Assembly (NCBI RefSeq): GCF_011043555.1
Contig: NZ_JAAKGS010000012.1
Coordinates: 1 to 64,000 of the forward strand
Direction of reading: 5' to 3'
Source of the DNA: Sphingobacterium sp. SGR-19
GTDB lineage: Bacteria > Bacteroidota > Bacteroidia > Sphingobacteriales > Sphingobacteriaceae
Length of the DNA stretch: 64,000 nucleotides
The notes under the pieces are model-generated. The model was not told the origin of the DNA. It saw only the letters and a program-made list of their open reading frames with translations, and ran no database searches. Position numbers and translations under genes: made by a program. Shown piece by piece: positions 1 to 8,093 of this stretch; position 1 is the first letter of the stretch, and each line of letters starts with the position of its first letter.

Positions 1-183
1 CTTTTTCTATCCCAATGAATGTCAATCCTTAAAGGCCATTTGATATTGTTGGTATATGTTTTATACTGTTACAGTATGGCAGCTAGGATAAAGATATTCG
101 GATACTATCCCTTTTTGATATTGAACAGAAAGTAAATGGATTGTATCAGCAACGTCCGCGAGGGACGAAGCATAAAACAGCAT
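1..183. other. Probable 23S-5S rRNA spacer
   Basis: AT-rich sequence immediately before the 5S rRNA gene. No reading frame or tRNA is supportable here. By position it should be the internal spacer between the 23S gene (outside the window) and 5S, but I do not see a recognisable 23S 3' end, so this is inference. A short GC-rich inverted sequence (cgtccgcgagggacg, near 151-165) could be a processing stem. Confidence 0.5.
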
Positions 184-298
184 TTTAGGTGCCTATATCG
201 GCGGTGTCTACCTCTTCCCATTCCGAACAGAGCAGTCAAGCCCGCCAGAGCCGATGGTACTGCCGTAAAGGGTGGGAGAGTAGGTCGGTGCCAAATTT
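184..298 (+). rRNA. rrf: 5S ribosomal RNA
   Basis: Contains the conserved 5S core: the ccattccgaacag loop-B/helix-III segment, then gaagc-like cagtcaagcccgcc, gccgatggtactgc, and gggagagtaggtc near the 3' end. The 5' (ttttaggtgcc) and 3' (ggtgccaaatt) ends pair, with G-U wobbles, to form helix I, which sets the approximate limits to within a few bases. The length of about 115 nt fits the family. A strong terminator follows directly, so this is the last gene of an rRNA operon whose 16S and 23S lie upstream of the window. Confidence 0.93.
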
Positions 299-304
299 TA
301 TACA

Positions 305-337
305 AAGCCCCTGCAGGAAACTGGAGGGGCTTTTTTG
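305..337 (+). terminator. rRNA operon terminator
   Basis: Stem agcccct (306-312) pairs with aggggct (325-331) and runs into a six-T tract. It lies seven bases after 5S rRNA, a standard intrinsic terminator for the rRNA operon. Confidence 0.9.
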
Positions 338-444
338 TTTGTCTCCTGTGTATAGAACTCGTCGTATTTTGCTAGTATTGTTGTTTTGTAGCCAAAATAG
401 AATTAGAATAGTATAACAGAAACATTAAGAAAAATTAATTGCGT

Positions 445-1953
445 ATGAATATTTATGAACTAATTTCTATCGGATTATATATGTTGGTGATGGTTTTGAT
501 AGGAATATATGCTTATCGAAGATCGACCAGCAACTCAGAAGAATTTTTAATTGGGGGACGAAAGATGGGGCCTCTTGTGACAGCATTATCTGCGGGAGCA
601 TCTGACATGAGCGGCTGGTTATTGATGGGTTTGCCAGGAGCGATGTATTTTATGGGGCTATCAGGAGCTTGGCTTGCTATTGGATTGACAATAGGAGCCT
701 TTTTAAATTATGTCATTGTTGCCCCCCGATTACGTGTATATACCGAAGTAGCTAAGAATGCTATTACATTGCCGGTTTTCTTCGAAAATCGTTTTCACGA
801 CAAAACGCAGCTATTGAAGTTTGTGTCTTCTGTTCTTATTCTTGTTTTTTTTACTTTATATACGTCAGCAGGAATGGTTTCAGGAGGGAGACTCTTTGAA
901 TCAGCGTTTGGAATTGATTACCAAACCGGTTTATGGGTAACAACACTAGTTGTGGTTTTTTATACTTTTTTTGGCGGTTTTATGGCAGTAAGTTTGACAG
1001 ACGTCGTGCAAGGTACTATTATGCTTCTTGCATTATTGATTGTCCCCGCCGTTCTTGTCTTTCATGTCGACGGTTTAGGTAAAACGGTCGATATTATATA
1101 TAGCAAGAATGAGAATTATATGGATTTGTGGAGAGGTACAACGACCATTTCTATTATTTCCTTGTTAGCTTGGGGTTTAGGATATTTTGGCCAACCGCAT
1201 ATATTAGTCCGTTTTATGGCGATTGATAGCGTTCGTGATATACCAAAGGCACGACGTATCGGTATAACTTGGATGATGTTGACGGTAGGCGGAGCCTTAT
1301 TAGTTGGTTTTTTTGGGATCGCTTACTTACAGAAATTTGATATCGCGACGATGCAGAAATTCGATAGCTCACGGGAATTGGCAGAAACGATATTTATTCA
1401 TTTATCCCGAGTGCTATTTCATCCGTTAATCGGTGGTTTTTTTCTGTCTGCTATCTTAGCGGCTGTTATGAGTACGATATCTTCACAACTCTTAGTAACA
1501 TCAAGCTCGATGACCGAAGATATTTACCGTACTTTTTTAAATAAACAAGCTAGTCCGAAAAGCATGTTAGTCATGAGTAGAGTATCTGTTCTCGTTGTAG
1601 CAGCGATTGCCGTACTATTATCTTTAAATCCGAAAGAAAGCATTTTAGGATTAGTAGGGAATGCGTGGGCAGGTTTCGGTGCGGCGTTTGGACCGTTAAT
1701 TATTCTCTCTCTTTTGTGGAAGCGCATCACGGCAATGGGTGGTTTGGCGGGTATGTTAACAGGAGGAACTGTTGTGTTACTTTGGGTTTATGTACCTCAC
1801 GGTTATAAAGAAGTATACGAAATTATACCAGGCTTTTTAGCTAGTTTTCTAATCACGATCATCGTGTCTTTCCTGACGAAACCTGTTTCTAAGGAAGTGG
1901 AAGATGAGTTTGACAAAGTTGGGAAGATAACTTCCAATCACGGAGATAAATAG
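445..1953 (+). CDS. putP: Sodium/proline symporter (SSS family)
   Basis: Inner-membrane solute:sodium symporter of about 502 residues, the usual PutP length, almost entirely hydrophobic with roughly 13 membrane segments. The N-terminal region has the family pattern (EEFLIGGRKMGP, then ALSAGASDMSGWLLMGLPGA), in which the ASDMSGW segment is the PutP-like sodium/substrate site in TM2, and GLGYFGQPHILVRFMA in the middle is also typical of PutP. It imports proline with Na+; other SSS substrates cannot be excluded from sequence. ATG at 445 is preferred to an in-frame TTG two codons upstream. It is followed by its own terminator and faces sucD convergently. Confidence 0.9.
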   Translation: MNIYELISIGLYMLVMVLIGIYAYRRSTSNSEEFLIGGRKMGPLVTALSAGASDMSGWLLMGLPGAMYFMGLSGAWLAIGLTIGAFLNYVIVAPRLRVYTEVAKNAITLPVFFENRFHDKTQLLKFVSSVLILVFFTLYTSAGMVSGGRLFESAFGIDYQTGLWVTTLVVVFYTFFGGFMAVSLTDVVQGTIMLLALLIVPAVLVFHVDGLGKTVDIIYSKNENYMDLWRGTTTISIISLLAWGLGYFGQPHILVRFMAIDSVRDIPKARRIGITWMMLTVGGALLVGFFGIAYLQKFDIATMQKFDSSRELAETIFIHLSRVLFHPLIGGFFLSAILAAVMSTISSQLLVTSSSMTEDIYRTFLNKQASPKSMLVMSRVSVLVVAAIAVLLSLNPKESILGLVGNAWAGFGAAFGPLIILSLLWKRITAMGGLAGMLTGGTVVLLWVYVPHGYKEVYEIIPGFLASFLITIIVSFLTKPVSKEVEDEFDKVGKITSNHGDK

Positions 1954-1961
1954 AAAAAGAG

Positions 1962-1990
1962 AAAGCCCGAACGGAAGTTCGGGCTTTTAT
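1962..1990. terminator. Terminator between putP and sucD
   Basis: Perfect 11-bp stem aaagcccgaac / gttcgggcttt with a ggaa tetraloop and a T-rich 3' side. It sits between two convergent genes and probably serves putP; the A-rich upstream side could also give some termination of sucD from the other strand. Confidence 0.88.
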
Positions 1991-2017
1991 AATTAAAAAG
2001 AAAGGCTTTGTGTATAG

Positions 2018-2890
2018 TTATTTTGCCAATTCTTCTGCCATAGCAACTCCAATTTCCGCAGGAGATTCTACAACGCGAATACCGCATTCACGCATAATTT
2101 TCATTTTTGCGGCTGCCGTATCATCAGCTCCGCCTACAATAGCACCAGCATGACCCATACGGCGTCCTGGGGGCGCTGTCTGTCCTGCAATAAAACCAAC
2201 TACGGGTTTAGTACCATGTTCTTTAATCCAGCGAGCAGCTTCTGCTTCCATGCCGCCGCCGATTTCTCCAATCATGATAATGCCTTCTGTTTCAGGGTCG
2301 TTCATTAATAATTCTACAGCTTCTTTTGTTGTGGTGCCGATGATAGGGTCTCCACCGATACCAATAGCTGTACTGATACCTAAACCTGCTTTCACCGTCT
2401 GGTCTACCGCTTCGTACGTCAATGTTCCTGATTTAGAAACAACACCCACTTTTCCTTTTTTGAAAATAAAACCAGGCATAATACCAATCTTAGCTTCTTC
2501 AGCAGTGATAATACCGGGACAGTTTGGCCCAATTAATCTAGAATTTTTATCGCTCAAGTATGATTTTACTTGAATCATATCTTTAGTAGGAATACCCTCT
2601 GTGATACAAACAATAACTTCAATACCTGCTTGAGCTGCTTCCATAATCGCATCAGCAGCAAATGCAGGGGGAACAAAAATGATAGAAACGTTAGCACCAG
2701 TTGCTTCTACTGCATCTTGTACTGTATTGAACACGGGACGATCTAAATGAGATTGCCCTCCTTTACCTGGAGTAACACCTCCAACTACATTCGTACCGTA
2801 CTCAATCATTTGAGATGCGTGATAAGTACCTTCATTTCCGGTAAAGCCTTGTACAATTACCTTTGAATCTTTATTTACTAATACACTCAT
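2018..2890 (-). CDS. sucD: Succinyl-CoA ligase, alpha subunit
   Basis: TCA-cycle enzyme subunit that, with SucC, interconverts succinyl-CoA and succinate with nucleotide phosphorylation in the cytoplasm. The 290-residue length is standard. The N-terminal CoA-binding Rossmann part carries VQGFTGNEGT (about 13-22) and GGVTPGKGG (about 37-45); the phospho-histidine loop GRRMGHAGAIV puts the catalytic His at about residue 247; GPNCPGI at 121-127 is also diagnostic. ATG at 2890 is chosen because it begins the conserved MSVLVNKDSK; an upstream extension has no family support. sucC is not in the window, so the two subunit genes are separated here. Confidence 0.96.
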   Translation of the reverse strand: MSVLVNKDSKVIVQGFTGNEGTYHASQMIEYGTNVVGGVTPGKGGQSHLDRPVFNTVQDAVEATGANVSIIFVPPAFAADAIMEAAQAGIEVIVCITEGIPTKDMIQVKSYLSDKNSRLIGPNCPGIITAEEAKIGIMPGFIFKKGKVGVVSKSGTLTYEAVDQTVKAGLGISTAIGIGGDPIIGTTTKEAVELLMNDPETEGIIMIGEIGGGMEAEAARWIKEHGTKPVVGFIAGQTAPPGRRMGHAGAIVGGADDTAAAKMKIMRECGIRVVESPAEIGVAMAEELAK

Positions 2891-2911
2891 TTTTTCTGTT
2901 TTTTTGCAAAG

Positions 2912-2919
2912 CAAATCTA
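2912..2919 (-). promoter_or_regulatory. -7 promoter box for sucD
   Basis: On the minus strand this reads TAGATTTG, matching the Bacteroidota -7 consensus TAnnTTTG, 22 nt before the sucD start codon. I see no clear -33 TTTG, so this is a moderate call. Confidence 0.45.
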
Positions 2920-2989
2920 CTATTTTGCAATGACTTCTAAAAATTTAAGCTCGCGCTATTCGTCTTTTTTTCTACAATGATTTGTAACC

Positions 2990-3523
2990 TTACAAAAGCT
3001 TTAACTTTTGTAGGAATTGCCACAATACAATTCCGATGGTAACTGACACATTTAAGGAGTGTTTAGTGCCAAATTGGGGTATTTCAATACACCCGTCAAC
3101 GGCTTTCATGACGTCATCCGATACGCCATGCACCTCGTTGCCGAATATCAGCGCATATTTTTTTTGTGAATCTGTCTCGAAGTTTTGTAATACAGTGCTT
3201 CCAGCAGCTTGTTCTATGGCAAGGAGGGTATAATGCTCTTTCTTCAATTGTTCAATAGCGGTCATCGTATTTGGATGATACTCCCAATCGACAGATTGTG
3301 TGGCTCCCAATGCCGTTTTTTCAATTTCACGATGTGGAGGTGTGCCTGTAATACCACATAAAATAATTCTTTCTACGGCAAACCCGTCTGCAGTGCGGAA
3401 CGTTGACCCGACATTATGCATACTGCGCACATTATCCAATACAACGACAATCGGAATTTTTTCCTGGTTTTTAAAAGAATCAACATCAACCCGATTCAAC
3501 TCTTCCATTGATAGTTTTCGCAT
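2990..3523 (-). CDS. TrmH-family RNA 2'-O-methyltransferase
   Basis: SpoU/TrmH-type SAM-dependent methyltransferase that methylates a ribose 2'-OH in tRNA or rRNA; the exact target is not resolvable. The three family motifs are visible: VVLDNVRSMHNVGSTFRTAD (motif 1), ALIFGNEVHGVSDDVM (motif 2) and HSLNVSVTIGIVLWQ (motif 3), which form the knotted SAM site. The ATG at 3523 (MRKLSMEELNR) gives 177 residues, typical of the short class without an RNA-binding N-terminal domain; the longer frame upstream would add a low-complexity Phe-rich stretch and is rejected. It is divergent from rpsT. Confidence 0.88.
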   Translation of the reverse strand: MRKLSMEELNRVDVDSFKNQEKIPIVVVLDNVRSMHNVGSTFRTADGFAVERIILCGITGTPPHREIEKTALGATQSVDWEYHPNTMTAIEQLKKEHYTLLAIEQAAGSTVLQNFETDSQKKYALIFGNEVHGVSDDVMKAVDGCIEIPQFGTKHSLNVSVTIGIVLWQFLQKLKLL

Positions 3524-3584
3524 GGGCGAAATTAAAAAGTAAAAGAAGAAAAAAAGAATAACAGTATACATTTTGCAAATACAT

Positions 3585-3615
3585 TTTGAATATTGGAGAT
3601 AAGATGTTATTTTTG
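3585..3615 (+). promoter_or_regulatory. rpsT promoter
   Basis: TTTG at 3585-3588, a 19-nt spacer, then TATTTTTG at 3608-3615: an excellent match to the Bacteroidota promoter TTTG-N19-TAnnTTTG. The start codon of rpsT lies 45 nt downstream. Confidence 0.8.
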
Positions 3616-3660
3616 CATTCCGAAATTGGAATAAGAAAGAAAATAAAATAGCTAAGAGAA

Positions 3661-3915
3661 ATGGCAAATCATAAATCAGCGCTTAAAAGAATTAGAGCAA
3701 ACGCAGCGAAACGCTTAAGAAACCGTTACCAAGCAAAAACTACTCGTAACGCAATTAAAAAATTACGTAATACAACAGATGCTGAAGAAGCTAAGGCGTT
3801 GTTACCAAGAGTTGTTTCTATGCTTGATCGTTTGGCTAAGAAAAATGTTATCCATAAGAATAAGGCTTCTAACAACAAATCTAAATTAACGAAGTTAGTT
3901 AATAAATTAGGTTAA
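3661..3915 (+). CDS. rpsT: 30S ribosomal protein S20
   Basis: Binds 16S rRNA early in small-subunit assembly. The 84-residue, strongly basic, helical protein begins MANHKSALKRIRANAAKR and contains KNVIHKNKASNNKSKL near the C-terminus, the universally conserved S20 pattern. It has its own promoter and terminator and is monocistronic, as is usual for rpsT. Confidence 0.97.
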   Translation: MANHKSALKRIRANAAKRLRNRYQAKTTRNAIKKLRNTTDAEEAKALLPRVVSMLDRLAKKNVIHKNKASNNKSKLTKLVNKLG

Positions 3916-3943
3916 TTTGTAGCCTATTCTTCGAGAATAAAAG

Positions 3944-3972
3944 AAGGGATGTATTGATTTACATCCCTTTTC
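3944..3972 (+). terminator. rpsT terminator
   Basis: Perfect 10-bp stem aagggatgta / tacatccctt with a 6-nt loop, followed by a short T-run. It also stands between rpsT and the convergent DUF1080 gene. Confidence 0.85.
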
Positions 3973-3999
3973 TTGTTGGCTTTTGGTGAGAACATGTTG

Positions 4000-4857
4000 C
4001 TATAAGAGCTTTTGGATAATCTCGTCTAGTTTAGCCTTATTGTCTTTGTATGGAGCCAAGTCGTATAATTCTACTTTCCGGAAGTCAATAGGATGGCTCT
4101 CGCTTTGAAGATAGATAAATCCTTTATCTAAAAGTTTGCTATCGGTTTTTTGTGCGGCGTCATAATGTTCTACATTTCCTCCTCCGATTTGAGGTTTGTT
4201 ATATTCCATTACCACTTCTCCTTCTAAAATGTGTTGAATGAGAGAATCTCCTAGTACTAGGAAATCAGCAGTTACCCATTCATCTCCATGGTATGTTCTA
4301 GAAGAAGAACTTATGCAGTGCGGTGTATATAATTCATCATTAATAACGACGTTTGTTCCCGGGGTACATAAATTAGACGTAGTTCGTTCAGTTTTGCCGT
4401 CTCCGCCCAGAAACTGTCCTTCTACAGAAATAGGAAAATCTTGTTCCTTCAGCATAGTGTTCGGATCTTGTCCGTGAAGCATCGCTCCGCTATTACGCCA
4501 AGCCCAGCCTTCACCTCCTTTAACCTGTTCGTCAACAAAGCGATATTCTACCCGGAGGAGGTAGTAGCCATAGGGTTTGTTATAGGCTAGATGACCATAT
4601 TGTTTGTTGAAGTCGTCATAACCATCGTAGCGTACTTTCAGTAGGCCATCTTCTACACGAAATGTATTGGCGTAGTTTTCGCCTACTTCGTGTAATCGGA
4701 TTTTTGGCGTCCAATCATTTATATCTTTTCCATTAAAGAGTTGAATAGGTTGAAGTGTTTCATCGGTTGATGATGTTGTTTTACTTCCTGCTGAAGAGCA
4801 GGCAAATAAAATGGTGCCGGTTGCTAATGCGGATAGAAAGCTGAGTTTGACGTTCAT
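4000..4857 (-). CDS. DUF1080 lipoprotein (3-keto-disaccharide hydrolase-like)
   Basis: Secreted lipoprotein of 285 residues: a signal peptide ending in the lipobox LFAC (Cys about 20), so it should be anchored in the periplasm or at the surface. The remainder matches the DUF1080 jelly-roll family, with LFNGKDINDWTP near the start, GHLAYNKPYGYYLLRVEYRF and WAWRNSGAMLHGQDP in the middle, and a closing PIDFRKVELYDL strand. Characterised DUF1080 proteins act on keto-glycosides, but the substrate here is unknown. The gene lies 15 bp behind an AraC-type regulator on the same strand, suggesting co-transcription. Confidence 0.82.
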   Translation of the reverse strand: MNVKLSFLSALATGTILFACSSAGSKTTSSTDETLQPIQLFNGKDINDWTPKIRLHEVGENYANTFRVEDGLLKVRYDGYDDFNKQYGHLAYNKPYGYYLLRVEYRFVDEQVKGGEGWAWRNSGAMLHGQDPNTMLKEQDFPISVEGQFLGGDGKTERTTSNLCTPGTNVVINDELYTPHCISSSSRTYHGDEWVTADFLVLGDSLIQHILEGEVVMEYNKPQIGGGNVEHYDAAQKTDSKLLDKGFIYLQSESHPIDFRKVELYDLAPYKDNKAKLDEIIQKLL

Positions 4858-4872
4858 GCGCTTGGTCTAAGG

Positions 4873-5688
4873 TTATAATAATAAATTTTTGTTTTTGACA
4901 TATTCACTAGGTCTTACCCCAATAACTTTGTTGAATGTATTGCTGAAGGTTGGTAAGCTGCTGTATCCCACTTGCATCGCTACTTCGTTTACGCTCATCT
5001 TTTCGTCTAAAAGAAGTTTCAGAGCGGTAAGCATGCGAAGAATCGTATAATATTGGATAAAACTCATGTTTAGCTCTCGTTGAAAGAGGCGAGCCAAAGT
5101 CCGTTCACTAACATCAAATTCTTCTGCCAACTTTTTAAAGCTAATGTTTTCGTCTATCCGTTGTTCGAGATAATTGACAATTGCCTTGAGTTTTTCATGC
5201 TTCGGGTACGGAAGTGCTAGAGGCAATTCCGTTTGAGATATTTCCGGGAGGATTAATTTAAAAGCCTTAGCGATGGAGAACTTAGGTTCCTCGGTAGGAA
5301 ATATATTACCTGTCCAACGATTAGTAAACATGATAAACTCGATCAAAAAATCATTTACGGGGTAAATGTTTACTTTATCGAAAAAATCAGTGTCGGTATC
5401 AAATTTTGGGAAATATAAATTTCGCATCACCACCTCCGGACTACTAGGATATATGCTATGTTTTATCCCGCCTGGAATCCATATGTAATGACGTGCTGGC
5501 AAGAAGTAAGATTTTTCCTCTGTTTTTAAAAAAACGATACCTCCTTCTGTATAAAGAAATTGTCCTTTTATATGACTGTGTTCGGAAATAAAGCTTTCGC
5601 CCATAAGCGCATGATGGCAATAAATACTATTTTCGAAAGTGTCTACTTCCGTCATATAATATTTGTCTACATAAAGCGTTCTATCCAT
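4873..5688 (-). CDS. AraC-family transcriptional regulator
   Basis: DNA-binding regulator of 271 residues. The N-terminal half looks like a cupin-type sensor (HSHIKGQFLYTEGGIVFL and PARHYIWIPGGIKHS), and the C-terminal 100 residues form the double helix-turn-helix typical of AraC (FKKLAEEFDVSERTLARLFQ, then VNEVAMQVGYSSLPTFSNTF and GVRPSEY). It is immediately upstream of the DUF1080 lipoprotein gene and divergent from the CoA-transferase gene, with 128 bp between them, so either or both may be its target. The ligand is unknown. Confidence 0.88.
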   Translation of the reverse strand: MDRTLYVDKYYMTEVDTFENSIYCHHALMGESFISEHSHIKGQFLYTEGGIVFLKTEEKSYFLPARHYIWIPGGIKHSIYPSSPEVVMRNLYFPKFDTDTDFFDKVNIYPVNDFLIEFIMFTNRWTGNIFPTEEPKFSIAKAFKLILPEISQTELPLALPYPKHEKLKAIVNYLEQRIDENISFKKLAEEFDVSERTLARLFQRELNMSFIQYYTILRMLTALKLLLDEKMSVNEVAMQVGYSSLPTFSNTFNKVIGVRPSEYVKNKNLLL

Positions 5689-5816
5689 TGTTTTCTTCAG
5701 TAAGAGGCATAAATTTCTAGTTTTTTAACGACATAACCAAAAAAGTAGAAGGCATGCAGAAAATTACTTATTATTGCTTATATTACATCCTATTGAAAAG
5801 GTAACAGCGTTTAATT

Positions 5817-7313
5817 ATGGAAGCGGAAAGAATAAAGTTAGAAAGGCTAAAAGATAAAGTGATGACCGTGCAAGAAGCGGTCGGTTTTTTTGAGAACGAT
5901 ATGGTAGTTGGTGCCAGTGGCTTTACAAAAGCGGGAGACAGTAAGGTTGTGCTGGAAGCATTGGCAGAACGGGGAAAAAATGAAGATATAAAAATTACAC
6001 TGGTTACTGGCGCGTCGCTGGGACATGATACAGATGGAAAGCTTGCAGCAGCAGGTGTGTTAAAAAAAAGAATGCCATTTCAAGTAGACCGTACGCTGCG
6101 GAACAAAATTAATGCAGGTGAAGTGTTGTTTATAGATCAACATCTTAGTGAGAGTGCAGAATTGCTACATAATAAGAACCTTCCGCCTGTCGACATTGCT
6201 GTTATTGAAGTGGCCTATATCGATCGAGACGGCAGTCTTGTGCCTACTACTTCTGTCGGAAATTCAGCTACATTTGCTGAGCTGGCCGAAAAACTGATTA
6301 TTGAGGTTAATACGGCTATCCCCATGGAGGTCTACGGGATTCATGATATCTATAAACCGGAGAACTATCCACATCGAAATGTCATCCCTATTGTTGCTCC
6401 ATGGAACAAGATCGGTCGTAAGACCATATCTATTAATCCCGATAAAATTGTTGGAATCGTTTTTACCGATAAAAAAGACAGTCCGGCAGACATCGCCGAA
6501 CCCGATGCGAAAACCACAGCTATAGCTGCTCATATCTTGAATTTCTTTGAGAACGAAGTACAGTTGGGGCATCTTAGTGATCGGCTTCAGCCACTGCAGG
6601 CTGGAATTGGAAAAGTAGCCAACGCTGTATTGATGGGTTTTAAAAATAGTAATTTTTATGATTTAACGATGTTTTCCGAAGTATTGCAGGATAGCACTTT
6701 TGATTTGATAGATGCTGGAATATTATCTTTTGCTTCCGCGTCGTCGATCACAGTATCCGAAGCGTGCTATGAAAGGGTATTCGGTAATCTACAGCGATAT
6801 CGTGATAAAATAGTACTTCGCCCCCAAAATATTTCCAATACACCCGGTCTGATTCGTCGGTTAGGGGTTATTGCTATCAATACGGCAATTGAATTTGATA
6901 TCTATGGAAATGTCAACTCTACACATATTGCGGGTTCAAAAATTATGAACGGTATTGGTGGTTCTGGTGATTTTGCTCGGAATGCATACCTCAGTATCTT
7001 CGTGACACAGGCGGCTTCTAAAGATAATACCATTTCGCATGTGCTGCCTATGGTATCGCATGTAGACCATACGGAACACGATGTCGATATTTTAGTTACT
7101 GATATCGGTTTGGCGGATTTGCGCGGACTTGCTCCGAGGGAACGCGCTCAAAAAATTATTGATAATTGTGTTCATCCGGATTTTAGAGGAGAACTTCAAT
7201 CTTATTTTGATAGAGCATGTGAAAGAGGGGGGCATACACCTCATTTATTAGAAGAAGTTTTTAGCTGGCACTTGCGGCTCGCGGAAACCGGTACGATGAA
7301 AAAGCAACTGTAG
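5817..7313 (+). CDS. Acetyl-CoA hydrolase/transferase (succinate CoA-transferase type)
   Basis: Class I CoA-transferase of 498 residues, moving CoA between acyl groups such as acetate and succinate. Visible family features are the N-terminal GASGFTKAGDSK, GASLGHDTDGKLA, the IGKVANAVLMGF segment, and FSEVLQDS, whose Glu (about residue 288) is the expected covalent-intermediate glutamate. GIGGSGDFARNAYLSIF (about 378-394) is the CoA-binding glycine loop of the acetate/succinate transferase group. Overall length fits the Cat1/AarC-like family better than the short two-subunit enzymes. The choice between transferase and hydrolase is inference. It is a single gene ending at a strong terminator. 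Confidence 0.87.
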   Translation: MEAERIKLERLKDKVMTVQEAVGFFENDMVVGASGFTKAGDSKVVLEALAERGKNEDIKITLVTGASLGHDTDGKLAAAGVLKKRMPFQVDRTLRNKINAGEVLFIDQHLSESAELLHNKNLPPVDIAVIEVAYIDRDGSLVPTTSVGNSATFAELAEKLIIEVNTAIPMEVYGIHDIYKPENYPHRNVIPIVAPWNKIGRKTISINPDKIVGIVFTDKKDSPADIAEPDAKTTAIAAHILNFFENEVQLGHLSDRLQPLQAGIGKVANAVLMGFKNSNFYDLTMFSEVLQDSTFDLIDAGILSFASASSITVSEACYERVFGNLQRYRDKIVLRPQNISNTPGLIRRLGVIAINTAIEFDIYGNVNSTHIAGSKIMNGIGGSGDFARNAYLSIFVTQAASKDNTISHVLPMVSHVDHTEHDVDILVTDIGLADLRGLAPRERAQKIIDNCVHPDFRGELQSYFDRACERGGHTPHLLEEVFSWHLRLAETGTMKKQL

Positions 7314-7323
7314 GATATTCAGT

Positions 7324-7362
7324 AAAAAAGCACATCCCACTCGTAAGGGACGTGCTTTTTTA
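7324..7362. terminator. Bidirectional terminator
   Basis: A 14-bp stem aaaaagcacatccc / gggacgtgcttttt (one wobble) with an 8-nt loop, A-rich on one side and T-rich on the other. It lies between two convergent genes and should stop transcription both ways. Confidence 0.88.
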
Positions 7363-7384
7363 CTGCAATGGGATTTCTTCCTTT

Positions 7385-7963
7385 TTATCTTTGCCCAGGC
7401 AGATAGATCTGGAAACCAAGACTTACACCAAGACCGCTTTGTCCACCGCCGGAATTGATATTAGCTTTGTTGTAATTGTAACCTAACGTCGTTTCAAGTG
7501 CGACAGTTTGTGTAATAAAATGAGCGTATCCAGCAGCTATACCAAGTTCTAGCGATACATCGTCTCCTCTCGAACTACCGGCAATACCTACGTTGCCATG
7601 ACCAAAGAAACGTCCGCTTGCACTAGCCCCTCCCGGAAAATAATAACGTACAAAAGGAGCTACACCGTAAGTCCACTCGTTATCCCCTTCTTTAACTGAA
7701 GCAAACCCTAGGCTGGCCTGAGCACCGATTGCTACCCCGTCGGATACAAAGTAACCTGCACGTGGTCTTAACCCAATGTTAAACGATTCTGCTTCAAAAT
7801 TGTATCCGAGCCCGGCTAACTCTCCACCGACCATCCAATTACCTTGTCTAATAGGTTCCATTCCTACACTGGCCGTAGATTGTGGCCTAGTCTCTACACG
7901 TTGTGCTTGGGCGCTGATTGCGAAACCTCCTAATAAGAGGCATAAAAATGTAAACTTCTTCAT
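7385..7963 (-). CDS. Small outer-membrane beta-barrel protein
   Basis: A 192-residue exported protein. The signal peptide MKKFTFLCLLLGGFAISAQA (cut expected after residue 20) is followed by repeated short amphipathic, glycine- and aromatic-rich strands (GNWMVGGELAGLGYNF, WTYGVAPFVRYYF, TTLGYNYNK) and ends in a final strand VSLGFQIYLPGQR. This is the pattern of the OmpX/OmpA-like porin-fold beta-barrels (OMP_b-brl). No ligand or enzymatic motif is visible. Probably monocistronic. Confidence 0.8.
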   Translation of the reverse strand: MKKFTFLCLLLGGFAISAQAQRVETRPQSTASVGMEPIRQGNWMVGGELAGLGYNFEAESFNIGLRPRAGYFVSDGVAIGAQASLGFASVKEGDNEWTYGVAPFVRYYFPGGASASGRFFGHGNVGIAGSSRGDDVSLELGIAAGYAHFITQTVALETTLGYNYNKANINSGGGQSGLGVSLGFQIYLPGQR

Positions 7964-8093
7964 ATTACGATCTATTACGTTAAAATTATTTTATCTAAGT
8001 TAATAACGTTTTGCGATCATAATTGTTTGGTGTAATTTAATAAATTAAATAAACGATATGAAAATGTAGCGGAATAACTACCTAGGTACAATG

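Noticed and set aside
136..416. Short frames over the 5S rRNA
   Set aside because: They lie on the rRNA gene and its terminator and have no coding support.
2890..2914. An eight-residue N-terminal extension of SucD
   Set aside because: It is not in the family and the natural ATG at 2890 begins the conserved N-terminus.
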